From Neorhizobium galegae (GTDB lineage Bacteria; Pseudomonadota; Alphaproteobacteria; Rhizobiales; Rhizobiaceae): DNA of 64,000 nucleotides. A program made the translations under genes and the position numbers. A model generated the notes under the pieces. The model was not told where the DNA came from. It ran no database searches and saw nothing but the letters and a program-made list of their open reading frames with translations. This document shows positions 42,363-52,148 of this stretch, one piece after another (position 1 is the stretch's first letter; the number at the start of each line of letters is the position of its first letter). The DNA lies in NCBI RefSeq assembly GCF_017877055.1, contig NZ_JAGIPG010000007.1, forward strand, positions 1 to 64,000, read 5' to 3'.

Positions 42363-43937
42363 ATGAAGCCTTTGAAACTTCTCGTCTCGACACTTACAGC
42401 AGGAATGCTGACGCTGAGCGCCGTGCATGCTGCCGACCTCATCGTCGGTAGCGCCACCGAACCGTCTTCCATCGATCCGCAGTTCTCGCGCACCGGTAAT
42501 AACCAGAACATCGCCATGCAGATCTTCGACCGGCTGGTGGATACCGACCCGTATTCGCAGCTAGAACCGGCGCTCGCTCTGTCGTGGACCAATACCGATC
42601 CGCTCACCTGGCAGATCAAGTTGCGCCCAGAAGTGAAATTCCATGACGGCAATGCGCTCACCGCCGAAGATGTGATCTTCTCGCTCACCCGTGCGAAGAA
42701 CGTCCCGAACAGCCCCGCTCCGTTCTCGGGCAACGTCGCCTCGATCGACAGCATGAAGGCTGTCGATCCCCTAACCATCGAGTTCAAGACAAAGGCGCCG
42801 ACGCCCGACTTCATCGAGCAGATCGGATTCGTCTACGTCGTCGAGAAGAAGGCGGCTCAAAATGCTTCCAACGACGACTTCAACAGCGGCAAGGCGGCGA
42901 TCGGCACCGGCGCCTACAAGTTCAAGTCCTGGACACCCGGCGATAACCTCATCCTCGCCCGAAATGACGATTTCTGGGGCGCCAAACAGGATTTCGACAA
43001 CGTCACGGTCAAGTTTATTTCGAATGACGCCTCGCGTGTCGCCGCGCTTCGGTCTGGCGCCGTCGATCTCATCGACGCCGTGCCGCCGAGCGACGTGAAG
43101 ACCCTGTCCGGCATTTCGGGCCTGAAGCTGTTCAGCATCCCGTCTGCACGGCTGATGTATATCGCGATAGACAGTTCGCGCGACGTGACGCCGTTCATCA
43201 CCGACAAGGACGGCAAGCCGCTCGACAAGAACCCGTTGAAGGATCTTCGCGTCCGGCAGGCGTTGTCAGCGCTCATCAACCGGCAGCTGATCATCGACCG
43301 CGTGATCGACGGTTCCGGCGAGGTCGCCAATCAGCTCGTTCCGAAGGGCGTCGCCGGCTACGATCCGTCCATCCCCGCGCCGGCCTATAATCCGGATGCG
43401 GCCAAGAAGCTGCTCGCCGCGGCGGGTTATCCGAACGGCTTCGGCATCACCATCCAGACATCGAACGACAGCTTTCCGGGTGACGCCGAAATTGCCCAGG
43501 CGATCGGACAGATGTTTGCTCGCGGCGGTCTGAAGGTGAACGGTGTCGTCGCCCAGCCCTTCAACATCTTCGCAAAGAACGCCACCAACCAGGAATACAG
43601 CGCCTTCATCTTCACGCTCGCCAATTCCACCCCGACCTCGGCGACCGGACTTCGGAACCTGCTAATGACAGCGGACAAGAATGCCGGCACCGGCGTCTTC
43701 AACCGCGTCCGCTACAGCAGCCCTGCCTTCGACAAGGCCATGCAGACAGCCACCGCCGAATTCGACCAAGCCAAGCGCGTGGAAAAGCTGCAGAGCGCGA
43801 CGAAACTAGTATTTGGTGACATGCCGATTATTCCGCTTTATTGGCAGAAGGCCTATTGGGCCGGCAAGGCAAACCTCAACTACGTCGCCAACATGACCGG
43901 ATATTCCAGCGCGACGCTCACCACGCTTGCGAAATAA
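42363..43937 (+). CDS. Peptide/opine-type ABC transporter substrate-binding protein (SBP family 5)
   Basis: A 524-aa exported binding protein. The Sec signal is MKPLKLLVSTLTAGMLTLSA with cleavage after VHA (residue 23). Family 5 blocks: IVGSATEPSSIDPQFSRTGN, WQIKLRPEVKFHDGNALTAE, FKSWTPGDNLILARNDDFWG, LRVRQALSALINRQLIIDRV and a C-terminal IIPLYWQKAYWAGKANL. ATG 42363 follows AGGGGAAC. The matching permeases are not in the window next to it (an alpha/beta hydrolase follows), so it may work with a distant transporter or be an orphan. Confidence 0.9.
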   Translation: MKPLKLLVSTLTAGMLTLSAVHAADLIVGSATEPSSIDPQFSRTGNNQNIAMQIFDRLVDTDPYSQLEPALALSWTNTDPLTWQIKLRPEVKFHDGNALTAEDVIFSLTRAKNVPNSPAPFSGNVASIDSMKAVDPLTIEFKTKAPTPDFIEQIGFVYVVEKKAAQNASNDDFNSGKAAIGTGAYKFKSWTPGDNLILARNDDFWGAKQDFDNVTVKFISNDASRVAALRSGAVDLIDAVPPSDVKTLSGISGLKLFSIPSARLMYIAIDSSRDVTPFITDKDGKPLDKNPLKDLRVRQALSALINRQLIIDRVIDGSGEVANQLVPKGVAGYDPSIPAPAYNPDAAKKLLAAAGYPNGFGITIQTSNDSFPGDAEIAQAIGQMFARGGLKVNGVVAQPFNIFAKNATNQEYSAFIFTLANSTPTSATGLRNLLMTADKNAGTGVFNRVRYSSPAFDKAMQTATAEFDQAKRVEKLQSATKLVFGDMPIIPLYWQKAYWAGKANLNYVANMTGYSSATLTTLAK

Positions 43938-44002
43938 TCCCAGGGGCGCGGTTTGTCGCCATCGAGCCGCGCCCCGTTCCTGCCCCATATGGAAATATTC
44001 CC

Positions 44003-44872
44003 GTGAGTGACCAGCCTCCATTCTCACCGGCCCCGCCCGAGCGGATGTCGAGACTACCGACACCGGACGGAACCAGGATCGCCCTGTACGAATGGGGCGA
44101 CAAGGGCCTGCCCCCAATACTTCTCATCCACGGCATCTACCAGTCGGCGCTGAACTGGCACCGACAGTTTTCCGCCGTCGATCTGACATCCAGACACCGC
44201 GTCGTTGCCATCGACCTGCGCGGTCACGGCGCCTCAGATAAGCCGGGCAGCGCCGACCATTATCGTAAGTCACGGTGCTGGGCCGACGATATCCGCACAG
44301 TCATCGAGCAGGCGGAACTGCGCCGACCTGCTCTCGTCGGCTGGTCCTATGGCGGCCGGGTCATCAACGACTACCTTTCGGTCTATGGCGATAGCGCGCT
44401 CGGCGGCCTCGTCTATGTCGGCGCCCGCACGGCGACCGGCATTCCCGGCGAAACCCGTCATTCCGAAGGGGTCGCGCAAGCCAGCCGCAACGCCAAGAGC
44501 GAAGATCCGGTGCTCTTCATGAAGGGAACGCGGCAGTTCACGCGGATCTGCTTCCATCGGGCACCGCCGCGGCAGGAATTGGACGCCCTGGCGATGAACA
44601 GCATGCAGACGCCGCTTTATGTCCGCAACCACATGGTCGGGCGGCCCCTCGACTATTCGGAAGTACTAAAATCCGTCCGAGTGCCGACGCTCGTTGTGCA
44701 TGGCAGGAAGGATAGGATCGTGCCCTTTCCGGTCGGCGAATTCACCGCTTCCGCGATCGCAAGCGCGCGACTGGAGGCCTTTGACGATGCCGGCCATTCG
44801 CCATTTGCCGAAGCACCCGAGCGTTTCAACCGGCTACTAGACGCCTTCATGCAGCAGCTGCTGGCGGATTGA
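44003..44872 (+). CDS. Alpha/beta-fold hydrolase (GTG start)
   Basis: A 289-aa hydrolase. Oxyanion region LLIHGIYQSALNWH, nucleophile S115 in LVGWSYGGRVIND, acid Asp in VVHGRKDRIVPF and His in DDAGHSPFAEAPERF, a complete triad. GTG 44003 with GGAAAT upstream gives a start shortly after the binding-protein stop; a later in-frame ATG (before SRLPTPDGTRIALY) is possible. It probably hydrolyses an ester, amide or lactone bound by the upstream protein. Confidence 0.85.
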   Translation: MSDQPPFSPAPPERMSRLPTPDGTRIALYEWGDKGLPPILLIHGIYQSALNWHRQFSAVDLTSRHRVVAIDLRGHGASDKPGSADHYRKSRCWADDIRTVIEQAELRRPALVGWSYGGRVINDYLSVYGDSALGGLVYVGARTATGIPGETRHSEGVAQASRNAKSEDPVLFMKGTRQFTRICFHRAPPRQELDALAMNSMQTPLYVRNHMVGRPLDYSEVLKSVRVPTLVVHGRKDRIVPFPVGEFTASAIASARLEAFDDAGHSPFAEAPERFNRLLDAFMQQLLAD

Positions 44873-45128
44873 TCTGCACGCAACATCGTAATCGGCGACC
44901 GGAGCCCGCTGTGTCGGATAATACAGGATCGCAGCGTGCGCCATCGGCGGAGGGCGACGCTTTCATCTAGCGCAGGCTGAGGCCTGTTAACTTTGCACGC
45001 TTGCGCAAGTTATTCGCACGACGGCGCATTCTCCGTCCGCCATGGATCGCTTAATCGTCTTCTATCCGGTTCGGTACAACGAAGATGCGCAAACAAAACT
45101 CAAACAGGCGGAAGTTGACTGACGGATA
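44873..45128. other. Gene-free interval between convergent genes
   Basis: Lies between the plus-strand hydrolase and the minus-strand SGNH gene. The 10-bp palindrome CTTGCGCAAG at 45000-45009, inside a wider AACTT/AAGTT repeat, might act as a weak terminator, but there is no T run. Nothing else is recognisable. Confidence 0.35.
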
Positions 45129-45785
45129 TTACAATCTCGCAACGAGCGCGCCCGCGATGAATGCTGCCTGCTGCGCGCAGATCGCCGGCCGGAAATGCAC
45201 GTGATCTTGGAAGAGGTTGCGATCCTCGCCAAGGTTCCTGGTAAAATGGTAAAGATCGATCACCGAAATTCCTGCTGTCGCCATGACATCATCTGCGATG
45301 CAATTGAAGGCATCAACGTCGGCCAGGTATCGGTTGAACGTGGTGCGGACGCTGTTATGGATCTCGTCCGCGCAATGCGTTGTTCTGACCCAGACCGGCC
45401 GAGTGCTCCGGTTTGCAAGCAGCTCGACGATACCCTTGAGATTTGCCAGGTAGGCGGCTTCGGAAATTTGCTTGGCCCCTGTCGCCGGATTGGTTTTGAT
45501 GTCGTGCAGACCGCAGTTCAGAAGTAAAGTCTCTGGCCGAAAGGTCGGTTCGGCAAACCGTTCTTTAAGGTAGGAAAGCACCATCAGAGAGTCACCGCCA
45601 TTGGCTCCCCTGCCCTCATCGAGATCGGCGCCCTCACCGGACGGTGCCGTCTTGCGCTGATATCGGTAAAAACCCCGCAACTGCGTTTCGAGGAAAGGCC
45701 CGTAATGCATGGATATGCTGTCGCCTAGCACGAACAGCGTGGGTAAATCGCCGGCCACAGGCGCGTTTGTCGATAGATCTTTCAT
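45129..45785 (-). CDS. SGNH/GDSL-type hydrolase
   Basis: A 218-aa hydrolase with the four SGNH blocks: Ser in VLGDSISMHYGP, Gly in ANGGDSLMVL, Asn in LLLNCGLHDIKT, and Asp-x-x-His in LFQDHVHFRPA. No signal peptide, so probably cytoplasmic. It deacylates or de-esterifies a small substrate. It follows the aconitase gene by 23 bp and ends the minus-strand operon. Confidence 0.88.
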   Translation of the reverse strand: MKDLSTNAPVAGDLPTLFVLGDSISMHYGPFLETQLRGFYRYQRKTAPSGEGADLDEGRGANGGDSLMVLSYLKERFAEPTFRPETLLLNCGLHDIKTNPATGAKQISEAAYLANLKGIVELLANRSTRPVWVRTTHCADEIHNSVRTTFNRYLADVDAFNCIADDVMATAGISVIDLYHFTRNLGEDRNLFQDHVHFRPAICAQQAAFIAGALVARL

Positions 45786-45808
45786 GTGTTCGCTCGATCA
45801 TCCCTTCC

Positions 45809-48424
45809 CTACGGCTCCAACACGCCCTGGTGCATCGCGCGTTTCAAGATGAAGGGCATGATGCCGCCCGTTTTCAGCAAAGCAGCTTCCAGTTCCGTCT
45901 CGATCGCCATGGTACATTCGAGCGCAATGACCCGGCTGCCGTTGCGAACAATGCCGGCCACAATCGTCGCTCGAGGTCGGATTGGATCCTCACCGGTGTC
46001 TATGTCGATCCAATCCTCAACCGATAGCCCAAGTATTTCAGGCGCCCGATCGGCAGGTAGAAGGAGAGGAACAATGCCCATTCCGACAAGGTTTGAGCGG
46101 TGTATCCGTTCGAAGCTTCGGGCGAGGACGGCACGAACCCCAAGAAGGGCAAGGCCTTTCGCGGCCCAATCACGTGAGGATCCGGCACCGTATCTTTCGC
46201 CTGCTACCACCACGACCGGAACGTCCGCTTCCGCGTAACGTCTTGCCGCCTGCCAGAGGGGAAGGATCTCCCCGGACGCCTGATGGATGGTCGTCCCCGG
46301 GGGAAGCGTTTCGCCCAGGAGATTGACGACTGTGCGGTTTGTGAAAAGTCCACGGACCATCGGCTCCCAATTGCCTCGCCGGGCCGCAAAAACGTTGAGG
46401 TCGGCGGGGTCCTCGCCGCGCTCGACGAGATATTTGCCGGCTTCGCTGTCGAGCGGAATCTGGCCGGCAGGCGAGATGTGGTCGGTGGTGATGTCGTTGC
46501 CCAAAACGAGTAGCGGCCGAGCTTGGTAGGCTCCAATACGCGGTGGCTGATTGGGTGAAGCGAAAGGTGGTTTCCGCACATAGGTCGATGCGGCAACCCA
46601 AGGGAAAAGCATGGTTGACGGCGCATCCAGCGCTGCCCAGGCCGCATTCTTTCCCGCCGCGCGGAACGCCCTATCGAATTCGTCCGGATCGACGGACGCC
46701 TGATAAACGGCATCGATCTCTTCGCTGCTTGGCCAGATATCCGCCAGATATACTGATCCACCGTGCGGCATCTCCCCCAACGGATCCTTAAGAATGTTCC
46801 GGTTCACATCGCCCGCGAGTGCGTAAGCGACCACCAAAGGGGGCGATGCCAGGAAGCCAGCATCGAGTTGAGGATGGACCCGTCCCGGAAAATTGCGGTT
46901 CCCGGACAGAACCGCGACCGCTGCCGTTCCAGCCTCGATCGACGCACTCATGCGCTGCTCGAGCGGGCCGGAATTGCCAATGCAGGTTGTACAACCGAAA
47001 CCGACGAGATCGAATCCCATGGCGGACAGATCATCCAGTAGGCCGCTACGGTCAAGGTAGCGAGCAGAGGCTGGCGAACCGGGAGCAAGCGATGTCTTGA
47101 CCCACCACGCAGGCTTCAAGCCACGCTGACGAGCTTTGCGAGCCAGAAGGCCGGCCGCGATCAGCAATCGCGGGTCCGTGGTGTTCGTACAACTCGTGAT
47201 GGCCGCAATCGCGACTGCGCCGTCGGGCGGGGCATTGCTCTGGATGTCTTCGCGTAACGGTCGGCCATAGAGGGTTTCGAGCGCGGCCGCGGCCATGCTG
47301 GGAGACAAGCGGTCCTGCGGGCGGCGTGGACCGGCGAGGCTGGTGGGGACCGCAGACAGATCGATATCGAGGATATCGCTGTAGCGGGGCGTCACATTCG
47401 GATCGAACCAGAGGTCCTGGAGACGGCATGCGTTGCGAACGACGTCCAGAGCGCGCGGTTCCCGACCGGTTGCCGCGAGATAACGAATGGTCATCTCGTC
47501 GATCGGAAAATACCCGGTGGCGCCGCCGAATTCGGGCGTCATATTGGCGACAACAGCGCGGTCTCCGGCAGAAAGCGTCGAGACCCCCGGACCGAAGAAT
47601 TCGACGAACTCACCGGAGAGACCGTAGGCGCGAAGTCTTTCTGTCACCGTCAAGGCAAGGTCTGTCGAGAGGACGCCTTCAGAAAGCCGGCCTGACAGGC
47701 GGACGCCGATGACGTTGGGGATGCGAAGCATTACCGGCATGCCGAACATGACGGACTCCGCCTCAAGTCCACCGACCCCCCATGCCAGCACCCCGATGCC
47801 ATTCACCATCGGCGTATGGCTGTCCGTGCCGATCAGGGTGTCCGGGGCGAGCCAGGTCTCGCCATTCACCCTGCTTTCGGCGATCACCGTGGAGAACTGC
47901 TCGAGGTTCATCGTGTGCATGATGCCGGTCCCCGGGGCATGCACCTTGATGTTGGGAAAGGCATTCATGGCCCATTTCATCAGCTGGTAACGCTCACCGT
48001 TCCGCTCGATCTCACGGGCAATGTTGTTCGCCAGCGCGTCGGGCGAACCATAGGCGTCGACGGCGATGGAGTGATCGACCGAGACATCCACCCGAATGGC
48101 CGGATTGAGCTGCGCCGGATCGCCACCGATCTCGCTCAAGGCATCCCGCAAAGCGGCCATGTCGACGAGGGCCGGAACGCATGTGGTGTCGTGCATCATC
48201 AGTCGGCCCGGGCGGAAGGCGATCTCCACGTCGCTCGTGCCGTCCTTCAGCCAATCGCGGAAATGCGCCAGCACCTCATCCGCATCTCCGTCGGAATGGC
48301 GCAGGCAATTTTCGAGGATGATGCGCATCAGGTAGGGCAGCTGGTGGAGGTCCGGCCCAAACATGCCCGGCAGGTCCAACAGACGGACATCCTGTCCGGC
48401 AATATTTACGATTCTGAACGTCAT
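45809..48424 (-). CDS. acnA: Aconitase-family hydratase (AcnA-type paralogue)
   Basis: An 871-aa [4Fe-4S] hydro-lyase. Cluster Cys in AAITSCTNTTDPRL and GFGCTTCIGNSGPL are intact; substrate motifs GTDSHTPMVNG, GVGGLEAESVMFG, AGSSRDWAAKGLALLGVRAV and ARSFERIHRSNLVGMG are present. The sequence departs from housekeeping AcnA in several places (for example HDTTCVPALVDMAALRDAL), and the setting beside a threonine-aldolase-like enzyme and an SGNH hydrolase is not the citric-acid-cycle context. I read it as a specialised paralogue that isomerises or dehydrates another tri- or dicarboxylate. ATG 48424 has a weak ribosome site. Confidence 0.85.
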   Translation of the reverse strand: MTFRIVNIAGQDVRLLDLPGMFGPDLHQLPYLMRIILENCLRHSDGDADEVLAHFRDWLKDGTSDVEIAFRPGRLMMHDTTCVPALVDMAALRDALSEIGGDPAQLNPAIRVDVSVDHSIAVDAYGSPDALANNIAREIERNGERYQLMKWAMNAFPNIKVHAPGTGIMHTMNLEQFSTVIAESRVNGETWLAPDTLIGTDSHTPMVNGIGVLAWGVGGLEAESVMFGMPVMLRIPNVIGVRLSGRLSEGVLSTDLALTVTERLRAYGLSGEFVEFFGPGVSTLSAGDRAVVANMTPEFGGATGYFPIDEMTIRYLAATGREPRALDVVRNACRLQDLWFDPNVTPRYSDILDIDLSAVPTSLAGPRRPQDRLSPSMAAAALETLYGRPLREDIQSNAPPDGAVAIAAITSCTNTTDPRLLIAAGLLARKARQRGLKPAWWVKTSLAPGSPASARYLDRSGLLDDLSAMGFDLVGFGCTTCIGNSGPLEQRMSASIEAGTAAVAVLSGNRNFPGRVHPQLDAGFLASPPLVVAYALAGDVNRNILKDPLGEMPHGGSVYLADIWPSSEEIDAVYQASVDPDEFDRAFRAAGKNAAWAALDAPSTMLFPWVAASTYVRKPPFASPNQPPRIGAYQARPLLVLGNDITTDHISPAGQIPLDSEAGKYLVERGEDPADLNVFAARRGNWEPMVRGLFTNRTVVNLLGETLPPGTTIHQASGEILPLWQAARRYAEADVPVVVVAGERYGAGSSRDWAAKGLALLGVRAVLARSFERIHRSNLVGMGIVPLLLPADRAPEILGLSVEDWIDIDTGEDPIRPRATIVAGIVRNGSRVIALECTMAIETELEAALLKTGGIMPFILKRAMHQGVLEP

Positions 48425-48450
48425 GATGCGACGGAAGCCCCACTTATCAA

Positions 48451-49506
48451 TCACGTATCCTGCGCGCAGGTCGCTCCGCGCAGCAGATCGATGAACTGCT
48501 GAACCCGGGCGTCGCTGTCGGCAAAGGACAAAACCAGCCGAAATGCATCGCGGCCGAAGGCCGACCACCGGGATGGTTCCAAGCCGGCCCGCGTCAGCCG
48601 GGACACGATATCGGGGGGAAGCCTGCAGAACACCTGGTTGGTCTCTACCGGCACCAATAGCGCATCGTCGCCGAGTGCCGCGACGGCGTCTCCGATACGG
48701 TTTGCCCTTTCATTCCCCAGCCGCGCGTTTTCCAGCCAGCGGCCATTCGCGACCAGCGCGATGAGCTGTGCGGCGAGATATCGCTGTTTCGACGACAATA
48801 GTCCGGCGCGCTTGTGTAGCACCGCCAGACGGCTGGCGATTGCCGGATCGAAGGTGACCACCGCTTCGGCGCCGAGCGTGCCGTTCTTCATGCAGCCGAA
48901 GGCAAGGGTATCGACACCGGCGCGATGGGAGAGGTCCGCAGGCGAGCAGCCGAGAGCCGCGATGGCACTTGCAAAGCGCGCGCCATCGGCATGCACCATC
49001 AGCCCAGCACCATGGGCCACCGCGGCCAGCTCGGCAATCTCTTCCGGCCGGTATAGCGCGCCGTTTTCGGTCGGCACGGTCAGGCACAGGCTTGCCGGCT
49101 GCATCGCATTGATGCCGCGCGGCACCTTCCTGGCAAGCACCTCCCGCAATGCGCCGACATCGATGCGTCCGCGATCCGCAGCGATCGGTACCAAGCGCGC
49201 GCCGCCGGTATAAAACTCCACCGCCCCCGCCTCGGCGGTGACGATATGGCTGTATGCATGGCAATAGATCTCGCCATAACCCGGTGTGATGGAGGCCAGT
49301 GCCAGACCGTTCGCTGCCGTGCCGGTCGGCACGGGAAAGACGAAGGCCTGGCGTTCGAAGAGGTCCGAATAGACGGCCTGCAGTTTCGCCGTTTCCCCAT
49401 CCTGGCCATAGGGCTTGACAAACCCCTCGTCGACCGCGGCGATCGCATCGAGCACGGCCGGATCGGCTGGCGCCCAGTTGTCGGATGGGAAAGCGTATCG
49501 GGTCAT
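48451..49506 (-). CDS. Threonine aldolase/beta-eliminating lyase family PLP enzyme
   Basis: A 351-aa PLP-dependent enzyme of the low-specificity threonine aldolase class: AAVDEGFVKPYGQDGETAKL, PTGTAANGLALASI, LMVHADGARFASAIAALG (PLP-contacting Asp) and the Schiff-base Lys in FGCMKNGTLGAEAVV. It cleaves beta-hydroxy-amino acids to glycine and an aldehyde, or a related reaction. ATG 49506; a TTG two codons earlier is possible. The aconitase gene starts 26 bp after its stop. Confidence 0.88.
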   Translation of the reverse strand: MTRYAFPSDNWAPADPAVLDAIAAVDEGFVKPYGQDGETAKLQAVYSDLFERQAFVFPVPTGTAANGLALASITPGYGEIYCHAYSHIVTAEAGAVEFYTGGARLVPIAADRGRIDVGALREVLARKVPRGINAMQPASLCLTVPTENGALYRPEEIAELAAVAHGAGLMVHADGARFASAIAALGCSPADLSHRAGVDTLAFGCMKNGTLGAEAVVTFDPAIASRLAVLHKRAGLLSSKQRYLAAQLIALVANGRWLENARLGNERANRIGDAVAALGDDALLVPVETNQVFCRLPPDIVSRLTRAGLEPSRWSAFGRDAFRLVLSFADSDARVQQFIDLLRGATCAQDT

Positions 49507-49588
49507 CGTCAAGCCTCGGTTGATGGGAATGGCGGCGGTTCGCGGCCACGGAGCCTTATTGAGGGATCGTTGGAAGAAACAAGACTAC

Positions 49589-50464
49589 TCACTTGCCTTC
49601 GGGTGTACCCACCAGTTCCGGATCGCCGCCGCCGCGCTGGCCGGTATCGAGTCCTGAAATCGCGGCAATCTCGTCCGGCTGCAGGCTGAAGTCGAAGATA
49701 TCGATATTCTCGCGAATGCGCTGGGGATTGATCGATTTCGGGATCGCGGAATGGCCGAGGTCGATCTGCCAGCGCAGTACGACCTGTGCCGGTGTCTTGC
49801 CGTATTTTTTGGCGAGTTCAACAATAACCGGATGCTGAAGCGGATCGCGCCCCTCCGAGCCGTCACCCCGGTAGCGCTGAACCCCGCCGATCGGCGACCA
49901 GGCCTGGGTGATCACGCCCAACCGGTCATGGGCCTCGCGATGATCCTGCTGCAGGAAAAATGGATGCAGCTCGATCTGGTTAACCGCCGGCACAACGGTG
50001 CTGCGTTCGATCAGCCTGGCCATATGCGCCGGAGTGAAATTGCTGACGCCGATCGCACGAACCCGACCTTCCGCCAACAACTGTTCGCAAACCTTCCAGC
50101 TCGCCAGCGTGTTTTCAAAATTGCGCGGCACCGGCCAATGCAGCAGGTAGAGATCGACGACGTCGAAGCCGAGTGAGGCCATGGATGCATCGAAGGCGCG
50201 CTGGGCCGAATCGTAACCGAAGTCCTTCGTCCGCAGCTTGGTGGTTATGAAGACCTCGGAGCGATCGATGCCGCTTTCGCGGATACCCATCGCAACCTCG
50301 GCCTCGTTCTGATAACCCGCAGCGGTATCGATCAGGCCATATCCCGCTTCGATCGCGGCCTTGACCGCACCTCCCGTATCCTCTTTCGACGACTGAAAAA
50401 CACCAAGACCAAAGGCCGGCATTTCCACTCCGTTGTTCAATGTTAACGTCGGCCCTATGCCCAT
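49589..50464 (-). CDS. Aldo/keto reductase (2,5-diketogluconate reductase-like)
   Basis: A 291-aa AKR5-like reductase. Tetrad Asp and Tyr in GLIDTAAGYQNEAEV, Lys in FITTKLRTKDF and His in LYLLHWPVP; cofactor end HSAIPKSINPQRIREN. It reduces an aldehyde or ketone with NADPH; an aldehyde formed by the adjacent aldolase-like enzyme is a natural substrate guess. Start ATG 50464; first gene of the four-gene minus-strand cluster, 82 bp before the aldolase. Confidence 0.88.
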   Translation of the reverse strand: MGIGPTLTLNNGVEMPAFGLGVFQSSKEDTGGAVKAAIEAGYGLIDTAAGYQNEAEVAMGIRESGIDRSEVFITTKLRTKDFGYDSAQRAFDASMASLGFDVVDLYLLHWPVPRNFENTLASWKVCEQLLAEGRVRAIGVSNFTPAHMARLIERSTVVPAVNQIELHPFFLQQDHREAHDRLGVITQAWSPIGGVQRYRGDGSEGRDPLQHPVIVELAKKYGKTPAQVVLRWQIDLGHSAIPKSINPQRIRENIDIFDFSLQPDEIAAISGLDTGQRGGGDPELVGTPEGK

Positions 50465-50576
50465 GTCGCGTTCTACCTTGGCTCTGCTCGGTCGCTGAAT
50501 GATGGAGTGCGGCGCCCGGCCTCAGCCAGGCACTGTACCGATTTGGCTTACGCCATTATGCCTGCCTGCAAGAAGG

Positions 50577-52148
50577 TCATTTGCCCGAACCGACGGAGAC
50601 ACCCCAGGCGCGCGGCGAACCGACCGACCAGCTCGCGTAACCATCGACGTTCTTGCGGACCGCTCCGACCCTCGAGCCGGAATAGAGCGGGATCATCGGC
50701 ACTTCCTTCTGGAACATTGTTTCGATCTGGTCGAACAGGGCCTGGCGCTTCTTGTCGTCGGTGATCGCCATGGTTTCGGCGAGAAGCTTGCGCTGCTCGG
50801 GATTATCCCAGACCTTGCGGGGCTGTTCGGCCTTGTCGCCAGCCATCATGTCGTAACTCAGCGAGGGATCGAGCCTTGCCGAATAACTGAAGGCCATCAT
50901 CTGGAATTTGCCGGCATTGTATCGGTCGAGCTGGGTCGCCCAATCAAGAACCTCGATATCGGATTTGATGCCGACCTGAGCCATCATGGCCTGGGCCATC
51001 ACCGCCATTTCGAAAAGCTGCGGCTGCTGCTTGGAAGCCATGATCATGATGGGCTTGCCGTCATAACCCGCCTGTTTCACAAGCTGCTTGGCCTTTTCGA
51101 TATTGTGTTCGAACGGTGTCGCCATGACCTTGCTGTAGAATGCGCTGCCCGGCGGAATGACCGACTGGTTCGGCTTGGCGAGGCCGACGGTAACGGCATC
51201 CACCACTTCCGGCGCGTCCAGCGACAGCTTGATGGCTTGGCGCATGCGAACGTCGTTCAGCACCGGATCCTTGGTCTGGAAGAGATAACCGACGATGCCG
51301 AAACCCGGCACTTCATCGACCTTGACCTCCGGGTTCGCCTTCATTTCCGCGACGTCCTGGTTCTCGACATCGAACAGCACATCGATGTCGCCGGCCAAGA
51401 GGCCGGCCTTGGCCGCCGAGCTGTCCGGGACGACCAGAAAGCGGACATGATCCACCTGCGGCGTCTTGTCTCCGACGAGACCGGTCTTCGGTTCGCTACG
51501 GGCCTTGTAGCCCGCAAACTTATCGAGATCGATGAAACGACCTGGCTCCCGCTTCGCCAGTGCGAACGGACCTGTGCCGATCGGCTTTATCCATTTGCCA
51601 TCAGCGCCGACCGACTCCTTCTGGTAGATTCCCGTCTGGCCGCAGTCCGGCCGCGCCATGTTGGCGAGGAAAAGCGAATTCGGCTGGTTGAGCGTGAAGA
51701 CCACCGTCAGATCGTCGGAAGCCTCGACCTTATCGACCTTGAGACCTCTCGATCCGTCGAATTCCGTAAAGCAGCGCCAGCTTGTCTTCGGATCCATGTA
51801 GCGGTTCCATGTCCATAGGACATCGGCCGATGTCAACGGCTTGCCGTTCTGAAAGATGATGCCAGAGCGCAGCTTGAACGTATAGGTCTTGCCGTCGGCG
51901 GACGCGGTATAGCTCTCGGCGAGCATCGGCGCGACCGAGGCGTCATCGCGATGGCCGACCAGACCTTCCACGATATGGCTGACTACCCAGTCGGTATTAC
52001 CGTCGCGGTTGACGCCTGGGTCGGTCGATCGAATGTCGGACGGCAGCGCGATGCGCAGCCTCGTATCGGCATAGGCGGCGGCTGGAGCGGCGAGAGCCGC
52101 GCCAACGAGAAGCCCGCGAAGGGCCGTTGCAAATGTCGTGCGTCTCAT
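50577..52148 (-). CDS. Dipeptide-type ABC substrate-binding protein (second of two paralogues)
   Basis: A 523-aa exported SBP family 5 protein; Sec signal with cleavage after AYA (about residue 27). It is a paralogue of the protein encoded at 58096-59640: both have PGVNRDGNTD near the mature N-terminus, NRYMDPKTSWRC / DRYMNPKTSWYC, ARPDCG / ARTDCG and KPIGTGPF. The two shared Cys may form a disulphide. ATG 52148 with AAGGAGAG upstream overlaps the stop of the acyltransferase gene. Two receptors for one transporter would widen ligand range. Confidence 0.9.
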   Translation of the reverse strand: MRRTTFATALRGLLVGAALAAPAAAYADTRLRIALPSDIRSTDPGVNRDGNTDWVVSHIVEGLVGHRDDASVAPMLAESYTASADGKTYTFKLRSGIIFQNGKPLTSADVLWTWNRYMDPKTSWRCFTEFDGSRGLKVDKVEASDDLTVVFTLNQPNSLFLANMARPDCGQTGIYQKESVGADGKWIKPIGTGPFALAKREPGRFIDLDKFAGYKARSEPKTGLVGDKTPQVDHVRFLVVPDSSAAKAGLLAGDIDVLFDVENQDVAEMKANPEVKVDEVPGFGIVGYLFQTKDPVLNDVRMRQAIKLSLDAPEVVDAVTVGLAKPNQSVIPPGSAFYSKVMATPFEHNIEKAKQLVKQAGYDGKPIMIMASKQQPQLFEMAVMAQAMMAQVGIKSDIEVLDWATQLDRYNAGKFQMMAFSYSARLDPSLSYDMMAGDKAEQPRKVWDNPEQRKLLAETMAITDDKKRQALFDQIETMFQKEVPMIPLYSGSRVGAVRKNVDGYASWSVGSPRAWGVSVGSGK

